Of a stretch of DNA of 64,000 nt, positions 7,424-15,119 are shown one piece after another; position 1 is the first letter of the stretch; each line of letters begins with the position of its first letter. Under the pieces are notes generated by a model. That model had not been told where the DNA came from. It worked only from the letters and a program-made list of their open reading frames with translations, and made no database searches. The stretch comes from Caenicola sp034331105 (GTDB lineage Bacteria; Synergistota; Synergistia; Synergistales; Synergistaceae): positions 1-64,000 of the forward strand of contig JAXQGB010000006.1 of the NCBI GenBank assembly GCA_034331105.1, read 5' to 3'. The translations under genes and the position numbers were made by a program.

Positions 7424-7656
7424 ATGGACCGGCAGGATCGGCGATCAAGAGCCACCTCAAACTGTGGAACATTATTTTTCTCCTGCAGGTGTCGTTCTTT
7501 AAACATGTGAAAATGAAAAATTAAGGCAGGCCACATACAGTGTAATTGCATATGTTCGCAGTTCAAAACATGGTAGAATTACCGGGTACAGGGATAAAAT
7601 AGCTAATTTAGCATACACAAGATGAGGGATCTGCGTCTGCAGGGGTGTAATCAATT

Positions 7657-10600
7657 TTGAGAAGAATAACATTTAACAGCAGAATAGGAATCATTTTTAC
7701 ACTGGCAACCGCAGTTGTCAGCATTTTGCTTGTTGTTATCACCCAGTTCAGTTTTCTTGGCAATCTTGTTGTTGACCAGGTAAGCGGTGCTGTACACGAT
7801 GAACTCAATGTTGAAATCCAGATGTCCCCTCTTACAGGAAACCCGGTAATGGGTTTCAAGGGAGAAGAGGTATTACTTACACGTTCAGGAGAAAAGCTTC
7901 TGACTATCGACAAGATCGAGATCAACCTCTCTTTGCTGAGTCTCCTGAAAAATTCACCGCGTGTTTCGACCCTGGTTATCGATGGACTGTATACAGACTA
8001 TGATTCAATGCTCAAGATGGTCCCGGAAAAAATTGAGGGGCAGGATCCTAAAGATATTCCTATAGATAAAGTAGTACTAAACAACGTAAGAGTCTCTTCG
8101 AAATGGGGACTCCTTGAACTTGAGGACAGTTCTCTGGAACTTCGCGGCCCCAGATGGTTCGCACCTGCGCTGAAAGGAAAATTCAAAGATATCCCCTTTT
8201 CGATATACGGTATAACAAAGAAAGAATCCGGGAACTGGGTGCTTGACGGTTTCTTGGCGAAAATTGACGAGGGTACCGCAAAAATTTCCGGAGCTGTCTG
8301 GCCAAAACCTGATTTCAAAGCTGAAATCAAGGATGTGGATATGCAAAAAATTGCCTCGATATTCCCCGGTTTTTCAAAATATGGCGTGGTTGGAACTTTA
8401 TCGGCAAAAATGGAAATGAAGGGCGAAGGGAAAAATATATTCACAATGGGAGAGGGTATCCTCAAAAAGTCGGTGCTGGGGAAAATATCGCTTGATGAGG
8501 TAGCCGCGAAATGGAAATACGAAGAAGGAGTTCTGGATGTAACTTTAAACGAGAGCAAGGTTTTTGAGTCTTCTATAACCGGGGTCCTCAAGCTCGATAC
8601 TAGGACGCCGGGCAAATATCTCGAGCTTAAGGCTGCAGCCAAAAACCTTCGTTTTTCTGACTGGACCGACAAAATACCGAACGAGATAGCAGAAAATGCC
8701 TCTCTGCTTAAGGGGAACATCACCGCAATTGAAGCTGATCTTAAAGGTCCGCTCGACGCGCTGGTGGGAAAGATCGAGATCGCTCCTTCAACCGTGTCAT
8801 ACAATAAGATGAAATTCACATCGTTGCAGGGAAAGGTTCTTTTTGATGGACAACCCTCAGGCAGGGTCGATCTTACAGCCCTCAACGAGGGCAGCGAGAT
8901 AGGGATCACAGGCACGGTAAGCTTTGCAGATGGAGTACCGGTGGACCTGAAACTCAATGCAAAGTCGATCAGGCTGGAAGAGCTCAGTAAGGCTGTGGAA
9001 GAGCTGGGAAAATACGGACTTAACGGAACGGCGGATGTCTCTGCGTATTTCAGAGGCAAGATCAATGCCATGAAGGTCACAGCGAATATCAACTCTTCTT
9101 CTGCCAAGATAAAAGACATAGGAACGCTTATCAGTGTGAAATTATCGCCGGAGTATGATCTTTCAGACGGCTCCGTGACCTTGAAAAACACTTCATTTGT
9201 GTGGAACGGTGCGCTTATTTACGCTTCGGGCACTATTAAGAAATCAAACGGCACCCAGAAGTTCTCTTTAAGCGGAACGATAAAAAACGCCTCTTTGATT
9301 AAATTCCATGACACATTAAAATTTTTCAAGACGATGGGTATCTCGGGCGATGCGGCCGGATCATGGACTCTCAAGGGTAAGTCAGATTCACCGGAATTAC
9401 TCTTAAAGCTGAATGCGGCAAAAGGCAGTTTCAGTGGGCTTAAGGTGGATAAATTTTACACAGAGATGACTTATTCCGCCGGGAAACTAAACTTCAGCAG
9501 GATGGAAGCTAGGGCCGGACGAGGAAGTGCTGACCTTAAATGCAATGTCACCCTGCCTGTGACCGGTCAGGACGGAGTGCCTTTATCTACCCTTAAGTGG
9601 GATGTTAAGGGCAAGATCAAAGAGGTGGATCTTTCAGTCCTTAATGACCTGTTTAATGCAGGTCAGGATATGGACGGGCCATGTTCAGGTGAACTGAAGA
9701 TCGCTGATGACGGAAAAGGTCTTAAGTGGAGCGCTGATATGCGTTCGGATGGTGTCAGATGGCATCAGTTTGCTTCTGAAGAAGCACAGGCGACGATAAA
9801 GGGAGATACCGGAGGAATAAAGATCGACAAAGCGACCGTAAAATTTCTCAGGGGAAAACATAACATCAGTGGCAGCATAACTCCTTCGGCAGATAGTACA
9901 TCTTTTTCTGATTCTGCACTGGATCTCACGGTGTCATCTGAAAACATAAACATGTATGAACTTCTAAGGAGGCATTTGCCGGTCGTAAGGGGCGTGCAGG
10001 GACTTATCAAGAGCGAGATCAAAGTATCAGGGACGCTTGGAAGGCCTCTTTACAAGGGCAGCGGCACATTTGCTCCTTTCAGGTACAGGGGATTTTTACT
10101 GCCCATGGTGGATGTCACCATTAACGGCAGCATGACGGAAGTAAATATTTCTGAGGCAAAGGCAAGGCTTGATAAAGGCGATCTCTCCGCAAAAGGAAGA
10201 GTATTCCTTGAAAACGGAAAGTGGAACGGGATCCTTGACACCAACGGTGTAGGAATAGACTTAAAACAGATAGGCGCCTACCTTCCGGAACAGTTCAGGG
10301 AAAGGCTTGGCGGGAATGCCAACTTCAAATTCTCCGGCAGGGGAGAGGTCGAAAACTTCAGCGGCGAGGGATCTTTCTCCTCAGAAAGGATGAGATTCCT
10401 GGGGATAAGGATCAAAAACGTAAACGCGCCTTTTTACATTTCAGACGGCTACGCGGTCATGGAAGACGTAAAGGCTGAGACGAACGGAGGGACTGTCTCA
10501 GGAGGACTCGCGATGGACATAGAAAAGAGCTCCTGGGGAGGCAACCTTACTGTAATGAGCGCCGATGTTGCTCCTATGCTGAAGCAGGCCTTTCCCTCCC

Positions 10601-11358
10601 TGCCCGGATCCATCTCGGGAAAAGGAGACCTCAAGATCAGGGCAGGCGGAGAAACGGGAAGAATGAGCACCGTAAAAGCTGCCGGAGTCATCTTCCTGAG
10701 AGACGGAGAAATTTCAGGCTTCGAAGCAGTAGAAGCTTCAAAAAAATATACAAAGGGCAAACCTTTGCTTTTTAAAACTCTTCAGAGCGCATTTACCTTT
10801 GATGAAGGATACCTGACGATCCTTCCGGGGAGCCAGGCAGTTGCTCCTCCCGGAGACCAGGTATACCGTTATGTCATGATCGACGGACTGGTGAACAATA
10901 AAAAAGAGATGAGCCTCTTCGCAATGGGAAAGGTGAATATAAGGGCGTTGAACGCGCTGCTCGGTGCGCTCCAGGGGATCATCAACGTAGGCATGGAATA
11001 TGCCGGTGAGCTTGACAGCAGCGCTTTGCTTCAGAATTTCCTTGGAGGGGTCCTCTCAGGGTTTACCAGGACAGATTTCCGTTTTGTTACCATGAATATC
11101 AACGGCAGGATGGAATCACCCCAATTCAGCAATGTCAAGGTGGATAAGTCAGAACATATGACCAGCCCGAGAAACCTTATACCAAAATCCGCAAGCGACC
11201 CGAATGAAAAGGACTACTCAAGCAGGGACACAGTATTCAGGCTTAAATTTGAAATACCTGTCGGCCCGGGCGTAAGCTATCCCCAGGAAAGCTTCCAGGG
11301 ACAGATATTAGAACAGACACTTGGCAACATACTGCAGGGGATAGACTTTGGGAACTAG
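7657..11358 (+). CDS. Giant AsmA/TamB-like envelope protein
   Basis: 1233 residues. One N-terminal membrane anchor (about residues 9-31) is followed by a long repetitive beta-rich region typical of AsmA-like/TamB-like proteins. This includes many repeats of the type G.l.a...g....f.g and an AsmA-like C-terminal part (RMSTVKAAGVIFLRDGEISG near 1007-1026). These proteins form hydrophobic grooves that carry phospholipids between the membranes of diderm bacteria. The start is TTG 7657, with AGGGGTG about 9 nt upstream; no nearby ATG fits. The 3' end overlaps cobU by 11 nt, so it leads a seven-gene operon of otherwise cobalamin and methionine genes. Confidence 0.8.
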   Translation: MRRITFNSRIGIIFTLATAVVSILLVVITQFSFLGNLVVDQVSGAVHDELNVEIQMSPLTGNPVMGFKGEEVLLTRSGEKLLTIDKIEINLSLLSLLKNSPRVSTLVIDGLYTDYDSMLKMVPEKIEGQDPKDIPIDKVVLNNVRVSSKWGLLELEDSSLELRGPRWFAPALKGKFKDIPFSIYGITKKESGNWVLDGFLAKIDEGTAKISGAVWPKPDFKAEIKDVDMQKIASIFPGFSKYGVVGTLSAKMEMKGEGKNIFTMGEGILKKSVLGKISLDEVAAKWKYEEGVLDVTLNESKVFESSITGVLKLDTRTPGKYLELKAAAKNLRFSDWTDKIPNEIAENASLLKGNITAIEADLKGPLDALVGKIEIAPSTVSYNKMKFTSLQGKVLFDGQPSGRVDLTALNEGSEIGITGTVSFADGVPVDLKLNAKSIRLEELSKAVEELGKYGLNGTADVSAYFRGKINAMKVTANINSSSAKIKDIGTLISVKLSPEYDLSDGSVTLKNTSFVWNGALIYASGTIKKSNGTQKFSLSGTIKNASLIKFHDTLKFFKTMGISGDAAGSWTLKGKSDSPELLLKLNAAKGSFSGLKVDKFYTEMTYSAGKLNFSRMEARAGRGSADLKCNVTLPVTGQDGVPLSTLKWDVKGKIKEVDLSVLNDLFNAGQDMDGPCSGELKIADDGKGLKWSADMRSDGVRWHQFASEEAQATIKGDTGGIKIDKATVKFLRGKHNISGSITPSADSTSFSDSALDLTVSSENINMYELLRRHLPVVRGVQGLIKSEIKVSGTLGRPLYKGSGTFAPFRYRGFLLPMVDVTINGSMTEVNISEAKARLDKGDLSAKGRVFLENGKWNGILDTNGVGIDLKQIGAYLPEQFRERLGGNANFKFSGRGEVENFSGEGSFSSERMRFLGIRIKNVNAPFYISDGYAVMEDVKAETNGGTVSGGLAMDIEKSSWGGNLTVMSADVAPMLKQAFPSLPGSISGKGDLKIRAGGETGRMSTVKAAGVIFLRDGEISGFEAVEASKKYTKGKPLLFKTLQSAFTFDEGYLTILPGSQAVAPPGDQVYRYVMIDGLVNNKKEMSLFAMGKVNIRALNALLGALQGIINVGMEYAGELDSSALLQNFLGGVLSGFTRTDFRFVTMNINGRMESPQFSNVKVDKSEHMTSPRNLIPKSASDPNEKDYSSRDTVFRLKFEIPVGPGVSYPQESFQGQILEQTLGNILQGIDFGN

Positions 11359-11947
11359 AGATTATTCAGGACTAGGATCTGAGATAACGCTCATCCTGGG
11401 CGGGGCAAGAAGCGGAAAAAGTACCTTTGCAGAGAAACTTGCATTGGATACTCATGCTGCTGTTACATACCTTGCTGCCGCAGATGCGCAGGACAGTGAG
11501 ATGCAAGTACGCATCGCAATGCACAAACAAAGAAGACCGGCCGTATGGAAGACCTTTGAAGGAGACCCATACGAGATATGTAAGGCAACAAAGACGATCA
11601 AAGGGGTGCTTCTTCTTGACTGTCTTACACTCTGGCTCACCCGCCTCTTTCTTGAGGGTGATGCTGCCGAGGATGCTTCTGAAAAAGAATGGCAGGCCAG
11701 GGAGGAGCAGATACGAGCTCTTACGGAAGATCTCTGTTCTTTACCTCCGAAGGGCACTCATCTGATAATAGTGAGCAATGAAGTTGGGTTCGGTCTTGTT
11801 CCATCTTATAAGATGGGCAGGCGTTTCAGGGATCTGCAGGGAAGGATGAATCAGCTCTGTGCATCAAAGGCAGACAGAGCTGTGCTTATTGTGGCGGGTT
11901 ATCCTCTCTGGCTAAAAGGCGGTATGGAGGATCATTGTTGGAAATGA
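11348..11947 (+). CDS. cobU: Adenosylcobinamide kinase / adenosylcobinamide-phosphate guanylyltransferase
   Basis: 199 residues. This bifunctional enzyme phosphorylates adenosylcobinamide and transfers GMP, giving AdoCbi-GDP in cobalamin assembly or salvage. The P-loop LGGARSGKS is at residues 17-25. Further family segments are VTYLAAADAQDSEM, HKQRRPAVWKT with the catalytic-region His, LLDCLTLWLTRL, and SNEVGFGLVPSYKMGRRFRD. No ATG is available; TTG 11348 with AGGGGA upstream is the best start and overlaps the preceding gene by 11 nt. Its partner cobS follows with overlap. Confidence 0.93.
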   Translation: MGTRDYSGLGSEITLILGGARSGKSTFAEKLALDTHAAVTYLAAADAQDSEMQVRIAMHKQRRPAVWKTFEGDPYEICKATKTIKGVLLLDCLTLWLTRLFLEGDAAEDASEKEWQAREEQIRALTEDLCSLPPKGTHLIIVSNEVGFGLVPSYKMGRRFRDLQGRMNQLCASKADRAVLIVAGYPLWLKGGMEDHCWK

Positions 11948-12753
11948 AAAAAAACGGATTTCAGGATCATCTGATCAGATTCACCGAAGAGATAAAAAGT
12001 GACAATTTTGGGTTTGACCTAAGGGACCGGTTCGTTGTTGCATGGACGTTATTTTCCAGGATCCCTCTGCCTAAAAAATGGTGGCCGGCGAAAATGCCCT
12101 CCGGCAACAGTTCCCTTTCTCTTGCTCCGGTCGCAGGAGGCATTTTGGGCCTAATGACAGGACTTGTAATTGGACTGTCCGATATACTGGGGATCGGGAC
12201 CCCCGGATCTCTGTGGATAGGGATCTTCTTCTACGCTGCCGCAGGCTGGTCTCTCCATCTGGATGGGTGGGGCGACCTGTGGGACGGTGTTGGTTCAGGC
12301 AGAGATGGCGAAGAACTGCGTTCCGTCATGAAGGACAGCAGGATCGGGGCTTATGGTGTGACAGGCTTGATACTGGCCTTCGGCCTGTGGACTTCGATCC
12401 TTGGGTCAGTTGAAAACTCAGAAGTACTTGCGGCCTGCTCTGTCGCCGCCGCTTCAGGAAGGTTTGCCTCATGCTCTGCCGCCTACAAAGGAATATATCC
12501 ATGGGAGAGCGGAATGGGAAAAGGCTGGGTGGATACATATACAGGCTATGATCTTTTCATTGCCGCGGTATCTTTGCTTATTTTCATGCCCTTTGCCCCT
12601 TTCAGATGGATCATTTCCGCCGCCGCCGCCCTTCTGATAGGTTTTGGGATGGCCGGCTGGATGAATTCGAAGCTGGGCGGAGTCAACGGAGATGTGCTTG
12701 GTTCCTCTGCTGTTGCAGCGGAGATAGTCTCCCTTGCGGTCTTCGCGATATGA
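11938..12753 (+). CDS. cobS: Adenosylcobinamide-GDP ribazoletransferase (cobalamin synthase)
   Basis: About 271 residues, a multi-spanning membrane enzyme that joins AdoCbi-GDP to alpha-ribazole or its phosphate. The signature HLDGWGDLWDGVGSGRD (about residues 103-119) is the family HxDGxxDxxDG metal motif. It is followed by VMKDSRIGAYGV, and several hydrophobic helices follow. The start is one of TTG 11935, TTG 11938 or ATG 11944. GGAGG at 11926-11930 favours TTG 11938 (7 nt). It overlaps the end of cobU, and its TGA overlaps the next ATG. Confidence 0.92.
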   Translation: MEMKKNGFQDHLIRFTEEIKSDNFGFDLRDRFVVAWTLFSRIPLPKKWWPAKMPSGNSSLSLAPVAGGILGLMTGLVIGLSDILGIGTPGSLWIGIFFYAAAGWSLHLDGWGDLWDGVGSGRDGEELRSVMKDSRIGAYGVTGLILAFGLWTSILGSVENSEVLAACSVAAASGRFASCSAAYKGIYPWESGMGKGWVDTYTGYDLFIAAVSLLIFMPFAPFRWIISAAAALLIGFGMAGWMNSKLGGVNGDVLGSSAVAAEIVSLAVFAI

Positions 12754-13571
12754 GCATCTTTTATCCAAAACTAATAGCCGTGGACATGGACGGCACGATC
12801 TTAAACAGTTCAAGCGAGCTTTCGATACGGACAAGGAACGCGCTGAGATCAGCTATTTCATGCGGGGTGCCTGTTGTCGTTGCGACAGGAAGGATGTATC
12901 CCTCAGCTCTGCCTGTGATAAAAGAGATAGGCATAAGTACTCCCTGCATTTTCTACAACGGAGCAATAGTGCGCGATCCTGTATCAGGGGAGACCCTGCT
13001 CGAAAAGGGTCTCGGAAAAGATCTGACTGCCGAGGTTGTCTCCTTTTACAGGAAAGAGGGCTGGTACATACAGATATACTGCGATGACAGGCTCTATGTA
13101 AAAGACAGCAGCGACCCAAGGAGCAGATTCTACGAAACGATATCAAAAATATCGCCTGTCTCACTTGGTGAAGGCTTCTGGGATTTTAAGGTGGATTCCA
13201 CTAAACTTTTAGGCATAGCACTTGACGAGAGAAATTTTGCCCTGATGGCAGAGAAAACAAAGTCCTCTTTTGAGGGAAGGGCCTACACGGCAACATCCTG
13301 GGGAGCCTTCGTTGAAATAACCCATCCTGATGTCAACAAGGCCAAAGGGCTTGCGATAGTTGCAGAAAGGCTCGGTGTTGACCCAAAAGATGTGCTGGCA
13401 ATAGGTGACGGTGTCAACGACACCGAAATGATCATGTGGGCGGGACATGGGGTAGCCATGGGCAATGCCCCTGATCAGGTAAAGGCTGCGGCAGAAGAGA
13501 CAGCTCCTGACAATGACAGCGACGGGGCGGCAATTATTGTTGAAAAATACCTGTGTCGGGGGGATCATTGA
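12750..13571 (+). CDS. HAD-superfamily phosphatase, Cof type
   Basis: 273 residues. Motif I is DMDGT (residues 12-16), motif II VVATGRMY, and the C-terminal metal motif GDGVNDTEM (about 219-227). A large cap domain lies between, so this is a type IIB (Cof) HAD hydrolase. Such enzymes dephosphorylate sugar phosphates, nucleotides or cofactors. ATG 12750 overlaps the cobS stop as ATGA, implying translational coupling. No alpha-ribazole-phosphate phosphatase (cobC) is seen here. A role in removing the phosphate of B12-5'-phosphate or alpha-ribazole phosphate is possible but only inferred from position. Confidence 0.85.
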   Translation: MSIFYPKLIAVDMDGTILNSSSELSIRTRNALRSAISCGVPVVVATGRMYPSALPVIKEIGISTPCIFYNGAIVRDPVSGETLLEKGLGKDLTAEVVSFYRKEGWYIQIYCDDRLYVKDSSDPRSRFYETISKISPVSLGEGFWDFKVDSTKLLGIALDERNFALMAEKTKSSFEGRAYTATSWGAFVEITHPDVNKAKGLAIVAERLGVDPKDVLAIGDGVNDTEMIMWAGHGVAMGNAPDQVKAAAEETAPDNDSDGAAIIVEKYLCRGDH

Positions 13572-14443
13572 TGAGAGATTATTTTGAACATATAAGGCCA
13601 ACTATGACTTTTGAGATCTTCCCGCCGAAGGGCTCAGGGGATCTCGCTTCGATATTTGCTACCGTTGATGCCCTTGCAAGCCTGGCGCCGGACCTTATAA
13701 GCGTGACATACGGAGCAGGCGGCACAAGCCGCGAAAATACAGTTGAGATAGCCTCTCAGATACAGAACAACTACGCCATCCCTGCACTTGCGCACCTGAC
13801 CTGCGCAGGGAACTCAAAAGAAGAGTTGGATCCTGTCCTCAGGACACTTTCAGAGAACGGGGTCAGAAATATACTTGCCCTCAGGGGAGACATTGCCGAA
13901 GGCGAGCAGCTTAAAGACTTCAGGTATGCATCAGATCTTATAAGCTACATCAAATCAAAATATGATTTCAGGATCTTTGCTGCCTGTTACCCCGAAAAAC
14001 ATATAGAGGCATATTCGATGGAGGATGATCTTCGCTGTCTGAAGGAAAAAGCGGACTGCGGGGTCGATGTGCTCATTTCACAGCTCTTTTTTGACAATGA
14101 ACTCTTTTACAGATTCAGGGACCAGGCAAGGTCAATAGGAATAGATATCCCGATAGTTGCAGGCATAATGCCGATAACTTCATCTTCACAGATAAGCCGT
14201 ATGGTATCGATGTGCGGCGCCACTGTCCCGGAAAAGGTCCAGAAAATAATCAGGGCCTTCGGCCACAACAGCATGGCCATGAAAGAGGCGGGTATAGCAT
14301 ACGCAACAGCCCAGATAGTTGACCTTCTCTCGACCGGGGTGGACGGGATCCATCTCTATACAATGAATCAGCCCGACATAGCGAAGAGGATATCAGAAAA
14401 CATACGAGGCATCCTATATTCGCTGAGAGTAAAGCGTGGCTGA
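13571..14443 (+). CDS. metF: 5,10-methylenetetrahydrofolate reductase
   Basis: 290 residues. The enzyme is a FAD-containing TIM barrel that makes 5-methyl-THF, the methyl donor for MetH. The N-terminal TFEIFPPKG (residues 14-22) carries the catalytic Glu. SVTYGAGGTSRENT, LAHLTC and LALRGD are family segments. It starts ATG 13571 in a TGATG overlap with the HAD gene; a GTG at 13553 is an alternative. It overlaps the next gene by 8 nt. The metF-metH order supplies and uses methyl-THF in one operon. Confidence 0.95.
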   Translation: MRDYFEHIRPTMTFEIFPPKGSGDLASIFATVDALASLAPDLISVTYGAGGTSRENTVEIASQIQNNYAIPALAHLTCAGNSKEELDPVLRTLSENGVRNILALRGDIAEGEQLKDFRYASDLISYIKSKYDFRIFAACYPEKHIEAYSMEDDLRCLKEKADCGVDVLISQLFFDNELFYRFRDQARSIGIDIPIVAGIMPITSSSQISRMVSMCGATVPEKVQKIIRAFGHNSMAMKEAGIAYATAQIVDLLSTGVDGIHLYTMNQPDIAKRISENIRGILYSLRVKRG

Positions 14444-15119
14444 AAATTTACATTATCCTGCCATAAAAGAAGCAGCAGCATTGCTGGGCATCCCTGAAGA
14501 TAAAATGACTCCTGAGATCCGTAGCAGGATCGCCGGCCAGTATCAAAGGATCAACGAAGCCTCAGCGCCTAAGTCGGTCTTTGCCTTTTTCGATATTGAA
14601 GTCGTTGGTTCAGCCATTTTTTTCGACAAAACTTTTTCCATACGAGGCAGGGATCTTGCAGATATCTGCAGGGAATGTAAAAAAGCTGTGCTTATAGCCG
14701 CTACCCTCGGAAGCGGGATCGATATGCTGCTGAGAAGATCGCAGGCTGAAGATATGTCAGATGCTGTGATCATTGATGCATGCGCCTCAGCTGAAATAGA
14801 GAGGGTGACTGACCTGGCTGAAAGCGAGATTATGAGGTCGTTACCCTCTGAAGAGCACCTTACGATGCGCTTCAGCCCCGGATACGGTGATGTCCCTCTT
14901 GAAGATTCGCAGAAGATAATTTCTGCACTCAGCGCGGACAGAAGGATAGGTCTCAAACTTACGGGAACAAACATGCTGGTGCCCATGAAATCAGTGACAG
15001 CAGTGATCGGAATATCAGATAGAAAAACTGACCGGAGCAAAGACTGCACTTTGTGCTCCATGAAAGAAAGCTGTGCATATAAAAAAAGAGGTGGCTCCTG
15101 TGACATTCAGAATAAATGA
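14436..15119 (+). CDS. Stand-alone methionine-synthase reactivation (activation-domain) protein
   Basis: 227 residues from GTG 14436. It matches the B12-dependent methionine synthase activation domain, normally the fourth domain of MetH: an SAM-binding region with RFSPGYGDVPLEDSQ (about residues 147-161) and GLKLTGTNMLVPMKSVTAVI. That domain binds SAM to remethylate inactive cob(II)alamin. A cysteine-rich tail (CTLCSMKESCAYKK) follows that I cannot assign; it may bind metal. It overlaps metF (8 nt) and metH (20 nt), so it is produced together with the truncated MetH it presumably serves. Confidence 0.88.
   Translation: MAENLHYPAIKEAAALLGIPEDKMTPEIRSRIAGQYQRINEASAPKSVFAFFDIEVVGSAIFFDKTFSIRGRDLADICRECKKAVLIAATLGSGIDMLLRRSQAEDMSDAVIIDACASAEIERVTDLAESEIMRSLPSEEHLTMRFSPGYGDVPLEDSQKIISALSADRRIGLKLTGTNMLVPMKSVTAVIGISDRKTDRSKDCTLCSMKESCAYKKRGGSCDIQNK

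Noticed and set aside
7424..7656. Possible cobalamin riboswitch before the cobU-cobS-metH operon
   Set aside because: No B12-box-like sequence or matching leader fold could be seen.
7998..9191. Minus-strand reading frame (397 aa) inside the AsmA-like gene
   Set aside because: Ser/Phe-rich shadow translation without motifs, fully inside a coherent plus-strand gene.
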